Assembly (NCBI RefSeq): GCF_021554725.1
Contig: NZ_JAIZDP010000001.1
Span: 558,001 to 622,000 of the forward strand
Source of the DNA: Sinomonas notoginsengisoli
Lineage (GTDB): Bacteria > Actinomycetota > Actinomycetes > Actinomycetales > Micrococcaceae
DNA: 64,000 nucleotides
Direction of reading: 5' to 3'
A model generated the notes under the pieces. It made no database searches. It had not been told where the DNA came from and saw nothing but the letters and a program-made list of their open reading frames with translations. Shown here in pieces: positions 57,212 through 64,000 of this stretch (position 1 is the first letter of the stretch; every line of letters starts with the position of its first letter). The translations under genes were made by a program, and so were the position numbers.

Positions 57212-58173
57212 GACGTTACGGGCTCCCCGCCGGGAGTGCCAACGGTGACGTCGACCACGACGTCGAGCCCGAGGTCGAGGTTGACGACGGAGTGGGTCAG
57301 TGCGCCGACGGAGATGACGTCCACGCCCGTCGCCGCGATCTCTGCCACCGTGCCGAGATTCACGCCGCCGCTCGCCTCGACGATTGCCCGGCCAGCGATC
57401 ATGGCCACACCCTCGCGGAGCTGCTCGGGCGTGAAGTTGTCCAGCATGATCGTGTCCACGCCGGCGGCGAGGACGGGCTCGATCTGCTCGATGCGGTCGA
57501 CTTCGACCTCGAAGTGCGTCGTGTGGCCGAGCCGTTCGCGGGCCGCGCTCAGGACACCGGTGAGCCGGGAGGCATCGCCGCCGGTCAGGACTGCGAGGTG
57601 GTTGTCCTTGGCCATCACGGCGTCCGAGAGGCTGAAGCGGTGGTTCCGCCCCCCGCCGCAGCGCACGGCGTAGCGCTCAAGCTCGCGCAGGCCGGGCGTC
57701 GTCTTGCGCGTGTCGACGATGCGCGCCCTCGTGCCGGCCGTGAGCGCGACATATCGGGCGGTGACCGCCGCGATAGCGCTGAGGCGCTGCACGAGGTTCA
57801 GGACCACGCGCTCGGCCGTGAGGATGGCCCGCGCCCGGCCTGTCACGCGCGCGAGGACGGCGCCGGCGTCGAACGCCTCCCCTTCCGCGGCGACGAGCTC
57901 GACGGCTGCCTCCGGGTCGTGCAGGCGGAAGCCGGCCTCGATGACCGGTCCCCCGGAGAAGATGCCGGCCTCCCGGGCGCGCAGCTCGGCCGTGGCTCGG
58001 GCTTGGGCTGGGATGAGCAGGAGCGAGGTGAGGTCGCCGCTCGGGGCGTCCTCGGCGTACGCCAACTCGAGGACGTGGCGCACTGCCGCGGGCGGGAGCG
58101 GGATGGGCGCCGTCTGCTCCGGGGAGACGGCCACAGTGCCCGGGGCAAGGGGGGTGGGGGTGGTGGCTGCCAT
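57208..58173 (-). CDS. nadC: Nicotinate-nucleotide pyrophosphorylase (carboxylating)
   Basis: Quinolinate phosphoribosyltransferase: quinolinate + PRPP to nicotinate mononucleotide. It has 321 aa. TRKTTPGLRELERYAVRCGG carries the substrate-binding arginines and lysine, followed by NHRFSLSDAVMAKDNHL. The N-terminus has a Pro/Ala-rich extension of about 25 residues. It starts 1 bp after nadB and ends in a 4-bp overlap with the cysteine desulfurase gene. Confidence 0.96.
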   Translation of the reverse strand: MAATTPTPLAPGTVAVSPEQTAPIPLPPAAVRHVLELAYAEDAPSGDLTSLLLIPAQARATAELRAREAGIFSGGPVIEAGFRLHDPEAAVELVAAEGEAFDAGAVLARVTGRARAILTAERVVLNLVQRLSAIAAVTARYVALTAGTRARIVDTRKTTPGLRELERYAVRCGGGRNHRFSLSDAVMAKDNHLAVLTGGDASRLTGVLSAARERLGHTTHFEVEVDRIEQIEPVLAAGVDTIMLDNFTPEQLREGVAMIAGRAIVEASGGVNLGTVAEIAATGVDVISVGALTHSVVNLDLGLDVVVDVTVGTPGGEPVTS

Positions 58174-58174
58174 G

Positions 58175-59860
58175 TCAGGCGGTCCTTCCTGCCAGCTCGG
58201 GCTGGCGGACGACGTCGATCCTCGCCCGCGCCCCGGCCGCGCCGTGGCCGGTGGGGCCGTGGGCTAGGCTGCGCTGCGGGAAGTCGAGGCGGAAATGGGC
58301 TCCGAGGGACTCCTCCCGGGCGGCCGCGGCCGCCGTGAGGAGTCGGCCGAGGAGCAGGAGGTTCGCGGTCTCAGGATCGTCGGCCGACCAGGAGCCGAGG
58401 ATGCTGGCGAGCCGGCCCAGGCCGTCCGCATCTCGGAGGACGCCCGCGTCGGCCTGCATGGCCTCGGCAAGGCGGGAGCGGCCAGCGCCCCCGCTGAGGA
58501 GTTCAGCGGCGGGGTCGGGAATGCCCTCGAGGACCAGTGGCCCGCCCCGGCCTGCGTCCGTCGCGGCGGAGCTCTGCCCCTCCGCCCCCGAAGCATCGCC
58601 AGAAGCTCCCCTGGTCAGGACGTGGTCCACTGCGCGCGCGGCGAACACGGCACCTTCGAGGAGCGAGTTGGAAGCGAGCCGGTTCGCCCCGTGCACCCCG
58701 GTGCGGGCCGCCTCCCCGGCGGCGTACAGTCCAGGGATGTTCGTGGCGCCCTCGAGGTCCGTGACGATCCCGCCCATCCAGTAGTGAGCAGCGGGGCCGA
58801 TCGGCAGGGGGTCCCGTCGCCAGTCGAAGCCGGCGGCCCTGGTCATTGCGTCGAGCCCCGGGAAACGCCGGGCCAGGAAGCCGCGGCCGTGGAGGTCCTC
58901 GAGACCGGTGGCGTCGAGGTAGGCCTGGCCGCCGCCGGCCCTGCGGTGCAGTGCGAGGGCCCGGGACACGGCGTCGCGGGGGGCGAGCTCCCCCAGCGGG
59001 TGATAGTCGGCCACGAATCGGCGTCCGTGGGCGTCACGGATCACGGCGCCCTCTCCGCGCACTGCTTCGGAGACGAGCTGTGAGCGCTGACGACCGTCGG
59101 GGCCTACAGTCTCGAGGGCCGTCGGGTGGAACTGGTAGAACTCGAGGTCGGCCAGGACCGCTCCGGCGCGGAAGGCGAGCGCGAGGCCGTCGCCCGTCGC
59201 GACGGCGGGGTTGGTGGTCTGGGAGAAGAGCTGGCCGGCCCCGCCGGTGGCAATCAGGACTGCGTCTGCAGCTAGGTGGTGCCGTCCGCCCAGGTCGGTG
59301 TAGTCGACTCCCGCCACTGTCCCCGCGTCGAGGACGATGTCACTGGCCTGGGCGTACTCGATGACGGTGAGCCGGCCTTCGGCCTCGAGCCGTCTGACGG
59401 AGTCGGCCAGGGCCAGGGTGATGACGGCCCCACTCGCGTCCCCGCCGGCGTGCAGGATGCGGGGGAACGAGTGGGCTGCCTCGAGGCCGAGGGCCAGGCT
59501 GCCGTCAGGGTCGCGGTCGAAGGCGACGCCGTGGGAGAGGAGGGCGTCCACGGCCTCGGCCGCCTGGGCGCACATCGTCTGGATCGCAGGGCGGCTGCCG
59601 TGGCCGGCGCCGGCAGCGATCGTGTCCGCCATGTGGCTCGCGACCGTGTCCCCGGGGGTCCGCTGGCCCTCGGGCAGCACAGCGGCGAACCCGCCCTGGG
59701 CGAGCATGCTGTTGCTGTCGGTGAGCCGCGCCTTGGTCAGGAGGACGACGTCGGTGCGCGCCGCCGGGTCGGTCGCCGCGCGGACGGCCGCGGTGAGCCC
59801 TGCGACGCCGCTGCCCAGGATCGCGAGGCGCCGGCGCGGCGTCGTGCGACTTCTGGTCAC
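58175..59860 (-). CDS. nadB: L-aspartate oxidase
   Basis: FAD enzyme making iminoaspartate for quinolinate synthesis. It has 561 aa. The FAD-binding GSGVAGLTAAV is near residue 17, followed by the conserved SNSMLAQGGFAAV, YQFHPTAL, RGEGAVIRDAHGRRFV and GANRLASNSLLEG. Start is GTG 59860, overlapping the nadA TGA by 4 bp. The C-terminal helical domain contains an Ala/Ser/Gly-rich insertion (about 420-450). Confidence 0.96.
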   Translation of the reverse strand: MTRSRTTPRRRLAILGSGVAGLTAAVRAATDPAARTDVVLLTKARLTDSNSMLAQGGFAAVLPEGQRTPGDTVASHMADTIAAGAGHGSRPAIQTMCAQAAEAVDALLSHGVAFDRDPDGSLALGLEAAHSFPRILHAGGDASGAVITLALADSVRRLEAEGRLTVIEYAQASDIVLDAGTVAGVDYTDLGGRHHLAADAVLIATGGAGQLFSQTTNPAVATGDGLALAFRAGAVLADLEFYQFHPTALETVGPDGRQRSQLVSEAVRGEGAVIRDAHGRRFVADYHPLGELAPRDAVSRALALHRRAGGGQAYLDATGLEDLHGRGFLARRFPGLDAMTRAAGFDWRRDPLPIGPAAHYWMGGIVTDLEGATNIPGLYAAGEAARTGVHGANRLASNSLLEGAVFAARAVDHVLTRGASGDASGAEGQSSAATDAGRGGPLVLEGIPDPAAELLSGGAGRSRLAEAMQADAGVLRDADGLGRLASILGSWSADDPETANLLLLGRLLTAAAAAREESLGAHFRLDFPQRSLAHGPTGHGAAGARARIDVVRQPELAGRTA

Positions 59861-61143
59861 GGCCGTGCCGCCAGCATGCGCTCGAGGGCGACGCGGGCCG
59901 TCGTGGCCACAGCTGGGGGGACCTCAATGCGGTTCCGCACCTCTCCCTCGACGAGGCCCTCCAGGACCCAGGCGAGGTAGCCAGGGTGGATGCGGTACAT
60001 GGTCGAGCACGGGCAGATCACGGGGTCGAGGCAGAAGACCGTGTGCTGCGGGTACTGGGCCCCGAGCCGGTTGACGAGGTTGACCTCAGTGCCGATGGCG
60101 AACACCGTGGGCTCGGTGGCGGCGGCGATGGCCTTGCGGATGTAGTCGGTCGAGCCGAACTCGTCCGCGGCGTCGACGACCTCCATGGGGCACTCGGGAT
60201 GCACGATCACGCGCACGCCGGGGTACTCGGCACGGGCCTTCTCGATCTGGGCCACGTTGAAGCGCTTGTGGACCGAGCAGAAGCCGTGCCACAGGATCAC
60301 GCGGGAGTCCTGGAGCGTGGCCGCGTCGTTGCCGCCGAGCGGTTTGCGCGGGCTCCACATCGGCATCTGCTCTAGCGGCACGCCCATTGCCTTGGCGGTG
60401 TTGCGGCCGAGGTGCTGGTCGGGGAAGAACAGGACGCGCTGGGCGCGCTCGAAGGCCCACTCGAGCACGGTGCCGGCGTTCGAGGACGTGCACACGATCC
60501 CGCCATGCTCTCCGCAGAAGCCCTTGAGCGCGGCCGAGGAGTTCATGTAGGTGACCGGTATGACGGGTACGCGCCCGTCGGCGTCGGGCTCAGTGCCGAA
60601 GAGGTCCTCGAGCTGGGCCCACGCCTGCTCGACCGAATCGATGTCAGCCATGTCCGCCATCGAGCAGCCCGCCGCGAGGTTGGGCAGGATCACGGCCTGG
60701 TCCTCGCGCGAGAGGATGTCCGCAGTCTCGGCCATGAAGTGCACTCCGCAGAAGACGATCGCCTCTGCGTCCGGCCGGGTGAGGGCGGCGTTGGCGAGCT
60801 GGAACGAGTCACCGACGAAGTCCGCGTGCTGCACCACCTCGTCGCGCTGGTAGAAGTGGCCCATTACCACCACGCGGTTCCCGAGCTTCTCCTTCGCCGC
60901 GGTGATGCGCTCGTGGAGCTCCGCCTCGGTCGCGTCCTTGTACTCCTGCGGCAGCTGGCCCTGACGGGGGGTGGACGACGGCGCGTGGTCGCCGCTCGAG
61001 GCGCCCGGACCGTAGGCGGGCGCACCGCGGAGTGCTTCTCCGGCATCGAACTCCCACGGACCCTTGGCCAGATCCGGGCTGCAGGTGCTCGTGGCACCCC
61101 CCGGTCGAGCAGAGAGGCTGATGGCGGTGGCGACAGATGTCAT
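59857..61143 (-). CDS. nadA: Quinolinate synthase A
   Basis: [4Fe-4S] enzyme that condenses iminoaspartate with dihydroxyacetone phosphate. It has 428 aa, the long actinobacterial form. Candidate cluster cysteines lie in FCGVHFMAETA, FCGEHGGIVCTSSNA and DPVICPCSTMYRI; HPECPMEVV and MGHFYQRDEVV are conserved. ATG 61143 follows AGGAGCACGTC, a good ribosome site, and overlaps the nrtR stop by 4 bp. An N-terminal extension of about 65 residues precedes the conserved core. Confidence 0.96.
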   Translation of the reverse strand: MTSVATAISLSARPGGATSTCSPDLAKGPWEFDAGEALRGAPAYGPGASSGDHAPSSTPRQGQLPQEYKDATEAELHERITAAKEKLGNRVVVMGHFYQRDEVVQHADFVGDSFQLANAALTRPDAEAIVFCGVHFMAETADILSREDQAVILPNLAAGCSMADMADIDSVEQAWAQLEDLFGTEPDADGRVPVIPVTYMNSSAALKGFCGEHGGIVCTSSNAGTVLEWAFERAQRVLFFPDQHLGRNTAKAMGVPLEQMPMWSPRKPLGGNDAATLQDSRVILWHGFCSVHKRFNVAQIEKARAEYPGVRVIVHPECPMEVVDAADEFGSTDYIRKAIAAATEPTVFAIGTEVNLVNRLGAQYPQHTVFCLDPVICPCSTMYRIHPGYLAWVLEGLVEGEVRNRIEVPPAVATTARVALERMLAARP

Positions 61144-62027
61144 GACGTGCTCCTGAGGGATGCTGTTGAGCCGGGCGGAGGTGAGTCCGATGAAGGTGAC
61201 TGCGGCCATGGGTCCGCGGGCGAGGGCGGCCCAGTGCTTGGATCGAGTCCTCCTCGCGCCCCCGTGTAGCGGTAGAGCCGTGGAGGACGGTGGCGGCCGC
61301 CCTCGAGGAACTGGTCCGTCGGCTCGATCTCCGCCATGCCCTTGAGCTGACGGCGGAAGTTGGCGGGGTCGAGGGGCCGGCCGAGGACGGCCTCGTGGAC
61401 TTCGCGGAGCTGGGCGAGCGTGAACGTCTCGCCGAGGAAGTGGTAGGCGATCTGGGCGTACTCGAGCTTGCTGCGCAGGCGCCACAGGGCGTAGTCGACG
61501 ATCTCCCGATGGTCGAAGGCGAGGCTTCCCTCGCGGTGGCCGGCGGTGTCAGCTCGGTGCCACGCCACGTTCTCAGGGTGCAACAGCTCCTCCCCGGTGC
61601 CGAGGAGTTCGGCTTCAGTAGGCCGCACGAGTGCCCAGTAGACGATCGAGACGACGCGTTGGCTGCCGCGCTCGGGCCGGCTTGAGCGGTTGAGACCGCC
61701 GAAGGCGTATAGCTGCTCGAGGTACTCGGGCGCGAGGCCCGTGGTCTCCTTGAGGTTGCGCCGGGCGGCGTCCTCGAGGGACTCGACGGCCGCAAGAGGA
61801 CCGCCGGGGAGCGCCCACTGGCCTCGGAAGGGCTCCCTGACGCGGCGCACGAGCGGGATCCAGAGCGTGGGCCGCCCCTGGGCCTCGCTTCCTTGCGCAT
61901 GGTCGGGGGTGAGGGCGAAGATCACGGTCGAAATGGCGAGCGAGGGCGGCAGCTGAGCGCGTTCGGCAACGTTCGCGCCGAGGCTGGCCGCAGCGCGGGC
62001 GGGCGCTGGATCGAACATCCCGCTCAT
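61140..62027 (-). CDS. nrtR: NrtR-type transcriptional regulator (Nudix + winged helix)
   Basis: Regulator of NAD synthesis, 295 aa. An N-terminal Nudix-fold domain (about 30-165) contains G76-x5-E82-x7-R90, but the two catalytic Glu of the REUXEEXGU signature are replaced by Asn91 and Thr95, so it is probably not a hydrolase. A C-terminal winged-helix domain (about 175-255; ALWRLRSKLEYAQIAYHFLG) and a Pro/Ser-rich tail follow. GGAGGCGGCGC precedes ATG 62027. It is first in the operon with nadA, nadB, nadC and nifS, downstream of its likely operator. Confidence 0.9.
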   Translation of the reverse strand: MSGMFDPAPARAAASLGANVAERAQLPPSLAISTVIFALTPDHAQGSEAQGRPTLWIPLVRRVREPFRGQWALPGGPLAAVESLEDAARRNLKETTGLAPEYLEQLYAFGGLNRSSRPERGSQRVVSIVYWALVRPTEAELLGTGEELLHPENVAWHRADTAGHREGSLAFDHREIVDYALWRLRSKLEYAQIAYHFLGETFTLAQLREVHEAVLGRPLDPANFRRQLKGMAEIEPTDQFLEGGRHRPPRLYRYTGARGGLDPSTGPPSPADPWPQSPSSDSPPPGSTASLRSTS

Positions 62028-62109
62028 GCGCCGCCTCCCTGCCGCAACAGTGCTTCTGCAAACGGCTGTCGGCGCGCTTGCTTTCCCTAACTGCTTTCCG
62101 TAACCCTGA

Positions 62110-62132
62110 GTTAAAGTCAATTTGACTCTAAC
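62110..62132. promoter_or_regulatory. NrtR operator upstream of the NAD operon
   Basis: 23-bp palindrome around a central T: inner arms AGTCAA and TTGACT are perfect and outer GTTA/TAAC also match, with one mismatched pair (62114/62128). NrtR boxes of this TTGACT type are described in other NAD operons. It lies 83 bp upstream of the nrtR start and presumably represses nrtR-nadABC-nifS in response to ADP-ribose or NAD derivatives. Function inferred. Confidence 0.7.
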
Positions 62133-62190
62133 TAATGATACGCCTCGGCGCAGGCGAGGGCAAAAAGTGACGTTGCGGCGAAGCTGCGGC

Positions 62191-62661
62191 TCAGCCTCTC
62201 GCTGCGGCCTCGAGCAGCGGCAGGGTACGTCCCTCGAAATGAGTGTTGAGGACAATCACGGAGGATGAGCGCACCACGGCCCGGGTGGCAGTGACGGCGT
62301 CCAGGACGCGCTGGAGGTCCGAGTTCGAGCGGGCCGCGACCCGCGCCATGAGGTCGCTGTCCCCAGAAACGGTATGCACCTCGAGCACCTCGGGGATTCG
62401 TGCGAGCGCCGTGGCGACTGCATCGTGCCCCAGGTCCTGGTTGATGGTCAGGAAGCAGAAGGCCAGGACAGGGAACCCGAACGCCTGAGGCTGGGCGTGC
62501 GGCGCCCAATGCCCGATGACGCCACTGGCGACCATGCGGTCGAGCCGGGCCTGGACGGTCGCCCGGGCCACCTTGAGGATCCGAGACGCCTCGAGCACGT
62601 TCATGCGCTGCTCGTCGGTGAACAGACGAATGATCCTGGCGTCGAGCTCATCGACCTTCAT
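62191..62661 (-). CDS. Lrp/AsnC-family regulator
   Basis: Feast/famine regulator of 156 aa. The N-terminal helix-turn-helix (LEASRILKVARATVQARLDRM, about 20-45) is followed by the RAM/ASNC effector domain (about 70-145), which includes EVHTVSGDSDLMARV. ATG 62661 is preceded by GGAGGAACGC; the frame is open upstream. It is divergent from the permease gene at 62896, which it probably controls, and is not part of the NAD operon. Confidence 0.93.
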   Translation of the reverse strand: MKVDELDARIIRLFTDEQRMNVLEASRILKVARATVQARLDRMVASGVIGHWAPHAQPQAFGFPVLAFCFLTINQDLGHDAVATALARIPEVLEVHTVSGDSDLMARVAARSNSDLQRVLDAVTATRAVVRSSSVIVLNTHFEGRTLPLLEAAARG

Positions 62662-62770
62662 GCGTTCCTCCAGATGCTGGCAAGGGGTACCCCGAATGCT
62701 ACAGATTGATGACCGGCTGCGCATGCACTGCGCATTCTGTCAACTGCAGCAGGGTCCAATGAGCGGATAC

Positions 62771-62783
62771 TGCACAGTGTGCA
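62771..62783. promoter_or_regulatory. Palindrome in the divergent lrp-permease region
   Basis: TGCACAGTGTGCA, a 13-bp palindrome in the 234-bp region between the two divergent genes. TGCGCA also occurs twice nearby (62718-62735). A site for the Lrp/AsnC protein is plausible but unproven. Confidence 0.35.
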
Positions 62784-62895
62784 CAGGCCCGTGAGGTGCA
62801 CCACACACGGTCGACACAAAGGCGCTATGGTCATCAGGTCCTCTGGCCCGACGCGACCACCCCACGCGCGGCCACCGCTGATCCGAAAGACGGAA

Positions 62896-64000
62896 ATGAC
62901 AGCTATGCACACGTCAGATGGCCTCGCCACCTCGTCGAAGACGACGCAGGAACCGAGGCTGGGACACTCCATGTCGCCCCGCCAGCTCACGATGATGGGG
63001 CTCGGCAGCGCGATCGGAGCCGGCCTCTTCATCGGCTCCGGAGCAGGGATCCAGGCAGCCGGACCCGCAGTCCTCATCTCCTACCTCGTCGCAGGCACCC
63101 TCATCATCATCGTGATGTGGGCCCTCGGCGAGATGGCTGCCGCGAACCCGAACAGCGGCGCCTTCTCGGTGTACACCGGCAAGGCGCTCGGCCCAGTGGC
63201 AGGCGCGACCATCGGCTGGCTGTGGTGGGCCCAGCTCGTGGTTGTGATCGCCGCTGAGGCGCTCGGCGCAGCCGGTCTCCTGGCCACAGTCTTCCCCATG
63301 CTGCCGGTATGGCTCATGGCCCTGATCTTCATGGGCTTCTTCACGGCAGTGAACCTCACGGGCGTGCGGAACTTCGGCGAGTTCGAGTTCTGGTTCGCCC
63401 TGCTCAAGGTCGCAGCGATCGTCGCCTTCCTCCTTGTCGGTGCCGCCCTGCTCCTCGGCTGGATCCCCAATGCCTCCTCCCCCGGCCTGAGCCACTTCGC
63501 CATCGACAGCGGTTTCGCACCCAACGGCATGGCGGGTATTGCCACAGGCCTGTTCGTCGTGGCCTTCGCCTTTGGCGGCACCGAGATTGTCTCGGTTGCT
63601 GCAGCCGAGACGCGAGACCCCGAGCGCAGCGTAGGCCGTGCGGTCCGCACGGTCGTGTGGCGCATCATGGTCTTCTATGTGGGCTCCATCTTCGTGATCG
63701 CGGCCGTGATCCCGTGGAACTCTCCCGAATTGAAGAGCCCGTTCGCCGGCGTCCTCGACATGGCAGGCCTTCCCGGCGCCGCGACCGTCATCACCCTCGT
63801 GGCCGTCGTTGCCCTGCTCTCGGCTCTCAACGCCAACCTCTACGGCGCCTCGCGCATGATCTTCTCCCTCGCCGAGCGCCAGGAGGCCCCACGCGCCCTC
63901 AAGGCGCTGACCGGTGCCAGGGTTCCCGCACTCGCCGTCGCAGCGTCGGTCGCGTTCGGCTTCATCGCCACCGTCCTCGAGCTGCTGTTCCCGGACCACG
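62896..64000 (+). CDS. Amino acid permease (APC family), 3' end beyond window
   Basis: First 368 codons of an APC transporter. After a polar N-tail, LTMMGLGSAIGAGLFIGSGAGIQAAGPA is TM1 with the family signature. Several more helices follow, and the loop ETRDPERSVGRAVRTVVWRI is the conserved region after TM6. It differs in sequence from the permease at 51152 and is probably specific for another amino acid (alanine, serine or glycine types are close relatives). Divergent Lrp/AsnC control fits an amino-acid-responsive transporter. Confidence 0.88.
   Translation, partial: MTAMHTSDGLATSSKTTQEPRLGHSMSPRQLTMMGLGSAIGAGLFIGSGAGIQAAGPAVLISYLVAGTLIIIVMWALGEMAAANPNSGAFSVYTGKALGPVAGATIGWLWWAQLVVVIAAEALGAAGLLATVFPMLPVWLMALIFMGFFTAVNLTGVRNFGEFEFWFALLKVAAIVAFLLVGAALLLGWIPNASSPGLSHFAIDSGFAPNGMAGIATGLFVVAFAFGGTEIVSVAAAETRDPERSVGRAVRTVVWRIMVFYVGSIFVIAAVIPWNSPELKSPFAGVLDMAGLPGAATVITLVAVVALLSALNANLYGASRMIFSLAERQEAPRALKALTGARVPALAVAASVAFGFIATVLELLFPDH

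Overview
The window is GC-rich actinobacterial chromosome. The gene set (NdgR-leuCD, actinobacterial DUF3515 and YceD/DUF177 proteins, NrtR-nadABC-nifS, a CE1758-type luciferase-like monooxygenase) and the gene order suggest a member of the Micrococcaceae (Arthrobacter/Sinomonas-like). The genus is an inference. I see no rRNA, insertion sequence, prophage or CRISPR array. Almost every base belongs to a recognisable housekeeping or metabolic gene, and most long ORFs opposite these genes are GC-driven shadows.

Layout. 1-2,989 (minus): coaD, yceD, rpmF, rnc and the 5' part of mutM. 3,070-5,084 (plus): an aminotransferase and a spermidine-synthase-like protein. 5,163-10,713 (minus): two small unknown proteins, rsmD, recG, a DAK2 protein and thiL. 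10,772-11,383 (plus): a DUF3515 lipoprotein. 11,394-15,709 (minus): ddl, gpsA, plsC and murA, coupled by 4-bp overlaps or close spacing. 15,855-18,753: leuD-leuC divergent from ndgR, with a palindrome between them. 18,796-20,800: a DUF1697 gene, three tRNA genes (Glu, Glu, Gln) and a HAD hydrolase. 20,848-34,875 (minus): gltX, an FAH-family gene, ilvE, leuB, metG, serA, ilvC-ilvN-ilvB behind a transcription attenuator, and ilvD. Together with leuCD this gives most of branched-chain amino acid synthesis in one neighbourhood.

35,028-44,927 (mainly plus): an unknown protein, tRNA-Lys, a peroxiredoxin, tRNA-Leu, a Tat-type solute-binding lipoprotein, mqo, a large RND transporter, and a luciferase-like monooxygenase with its MarR partner. 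44,948-47,417: a transglutaminase-like protein, a lipoprotein and a DUF1684 protein. 47,549-52,681: an asparagine/aspartate utilisation cluster (GntR regulator, asparaginase, aspartase, permease). 52,786-56,028: a three-gene GtrB/GtrA/GT-C cassette. 56,054-62,027 (minus): the NAD operon nrtR-nadA-nadB-nadC-nifS behind a 23-bp NrtR-like palindrome. 62,191-64,000: an Lrp/AsnC regulator divergent from an APC permease that runs off the window.

The most notable non-coding signals are: a complete ilvBNC attenuator (Val-rich leader peptide, antiterminator, terminator); at least twelve genes whose start codon sits 6-7 nt after a TAnnnT-like -10 element, implying leaderless mRNAs; a very compact divergent promoter at 46,647-46,688; a family of near-identical intergenic hairpins with an ACGACGGCG core at the 3' ends of minus-strand genes; and a CRP/GlxR-like site upstream of ilvD. 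I found no clearly undescribed multi-gene system. The best candidates for new biology are these regulatory elements and the GtrB/GtrA/GT-C cassette.
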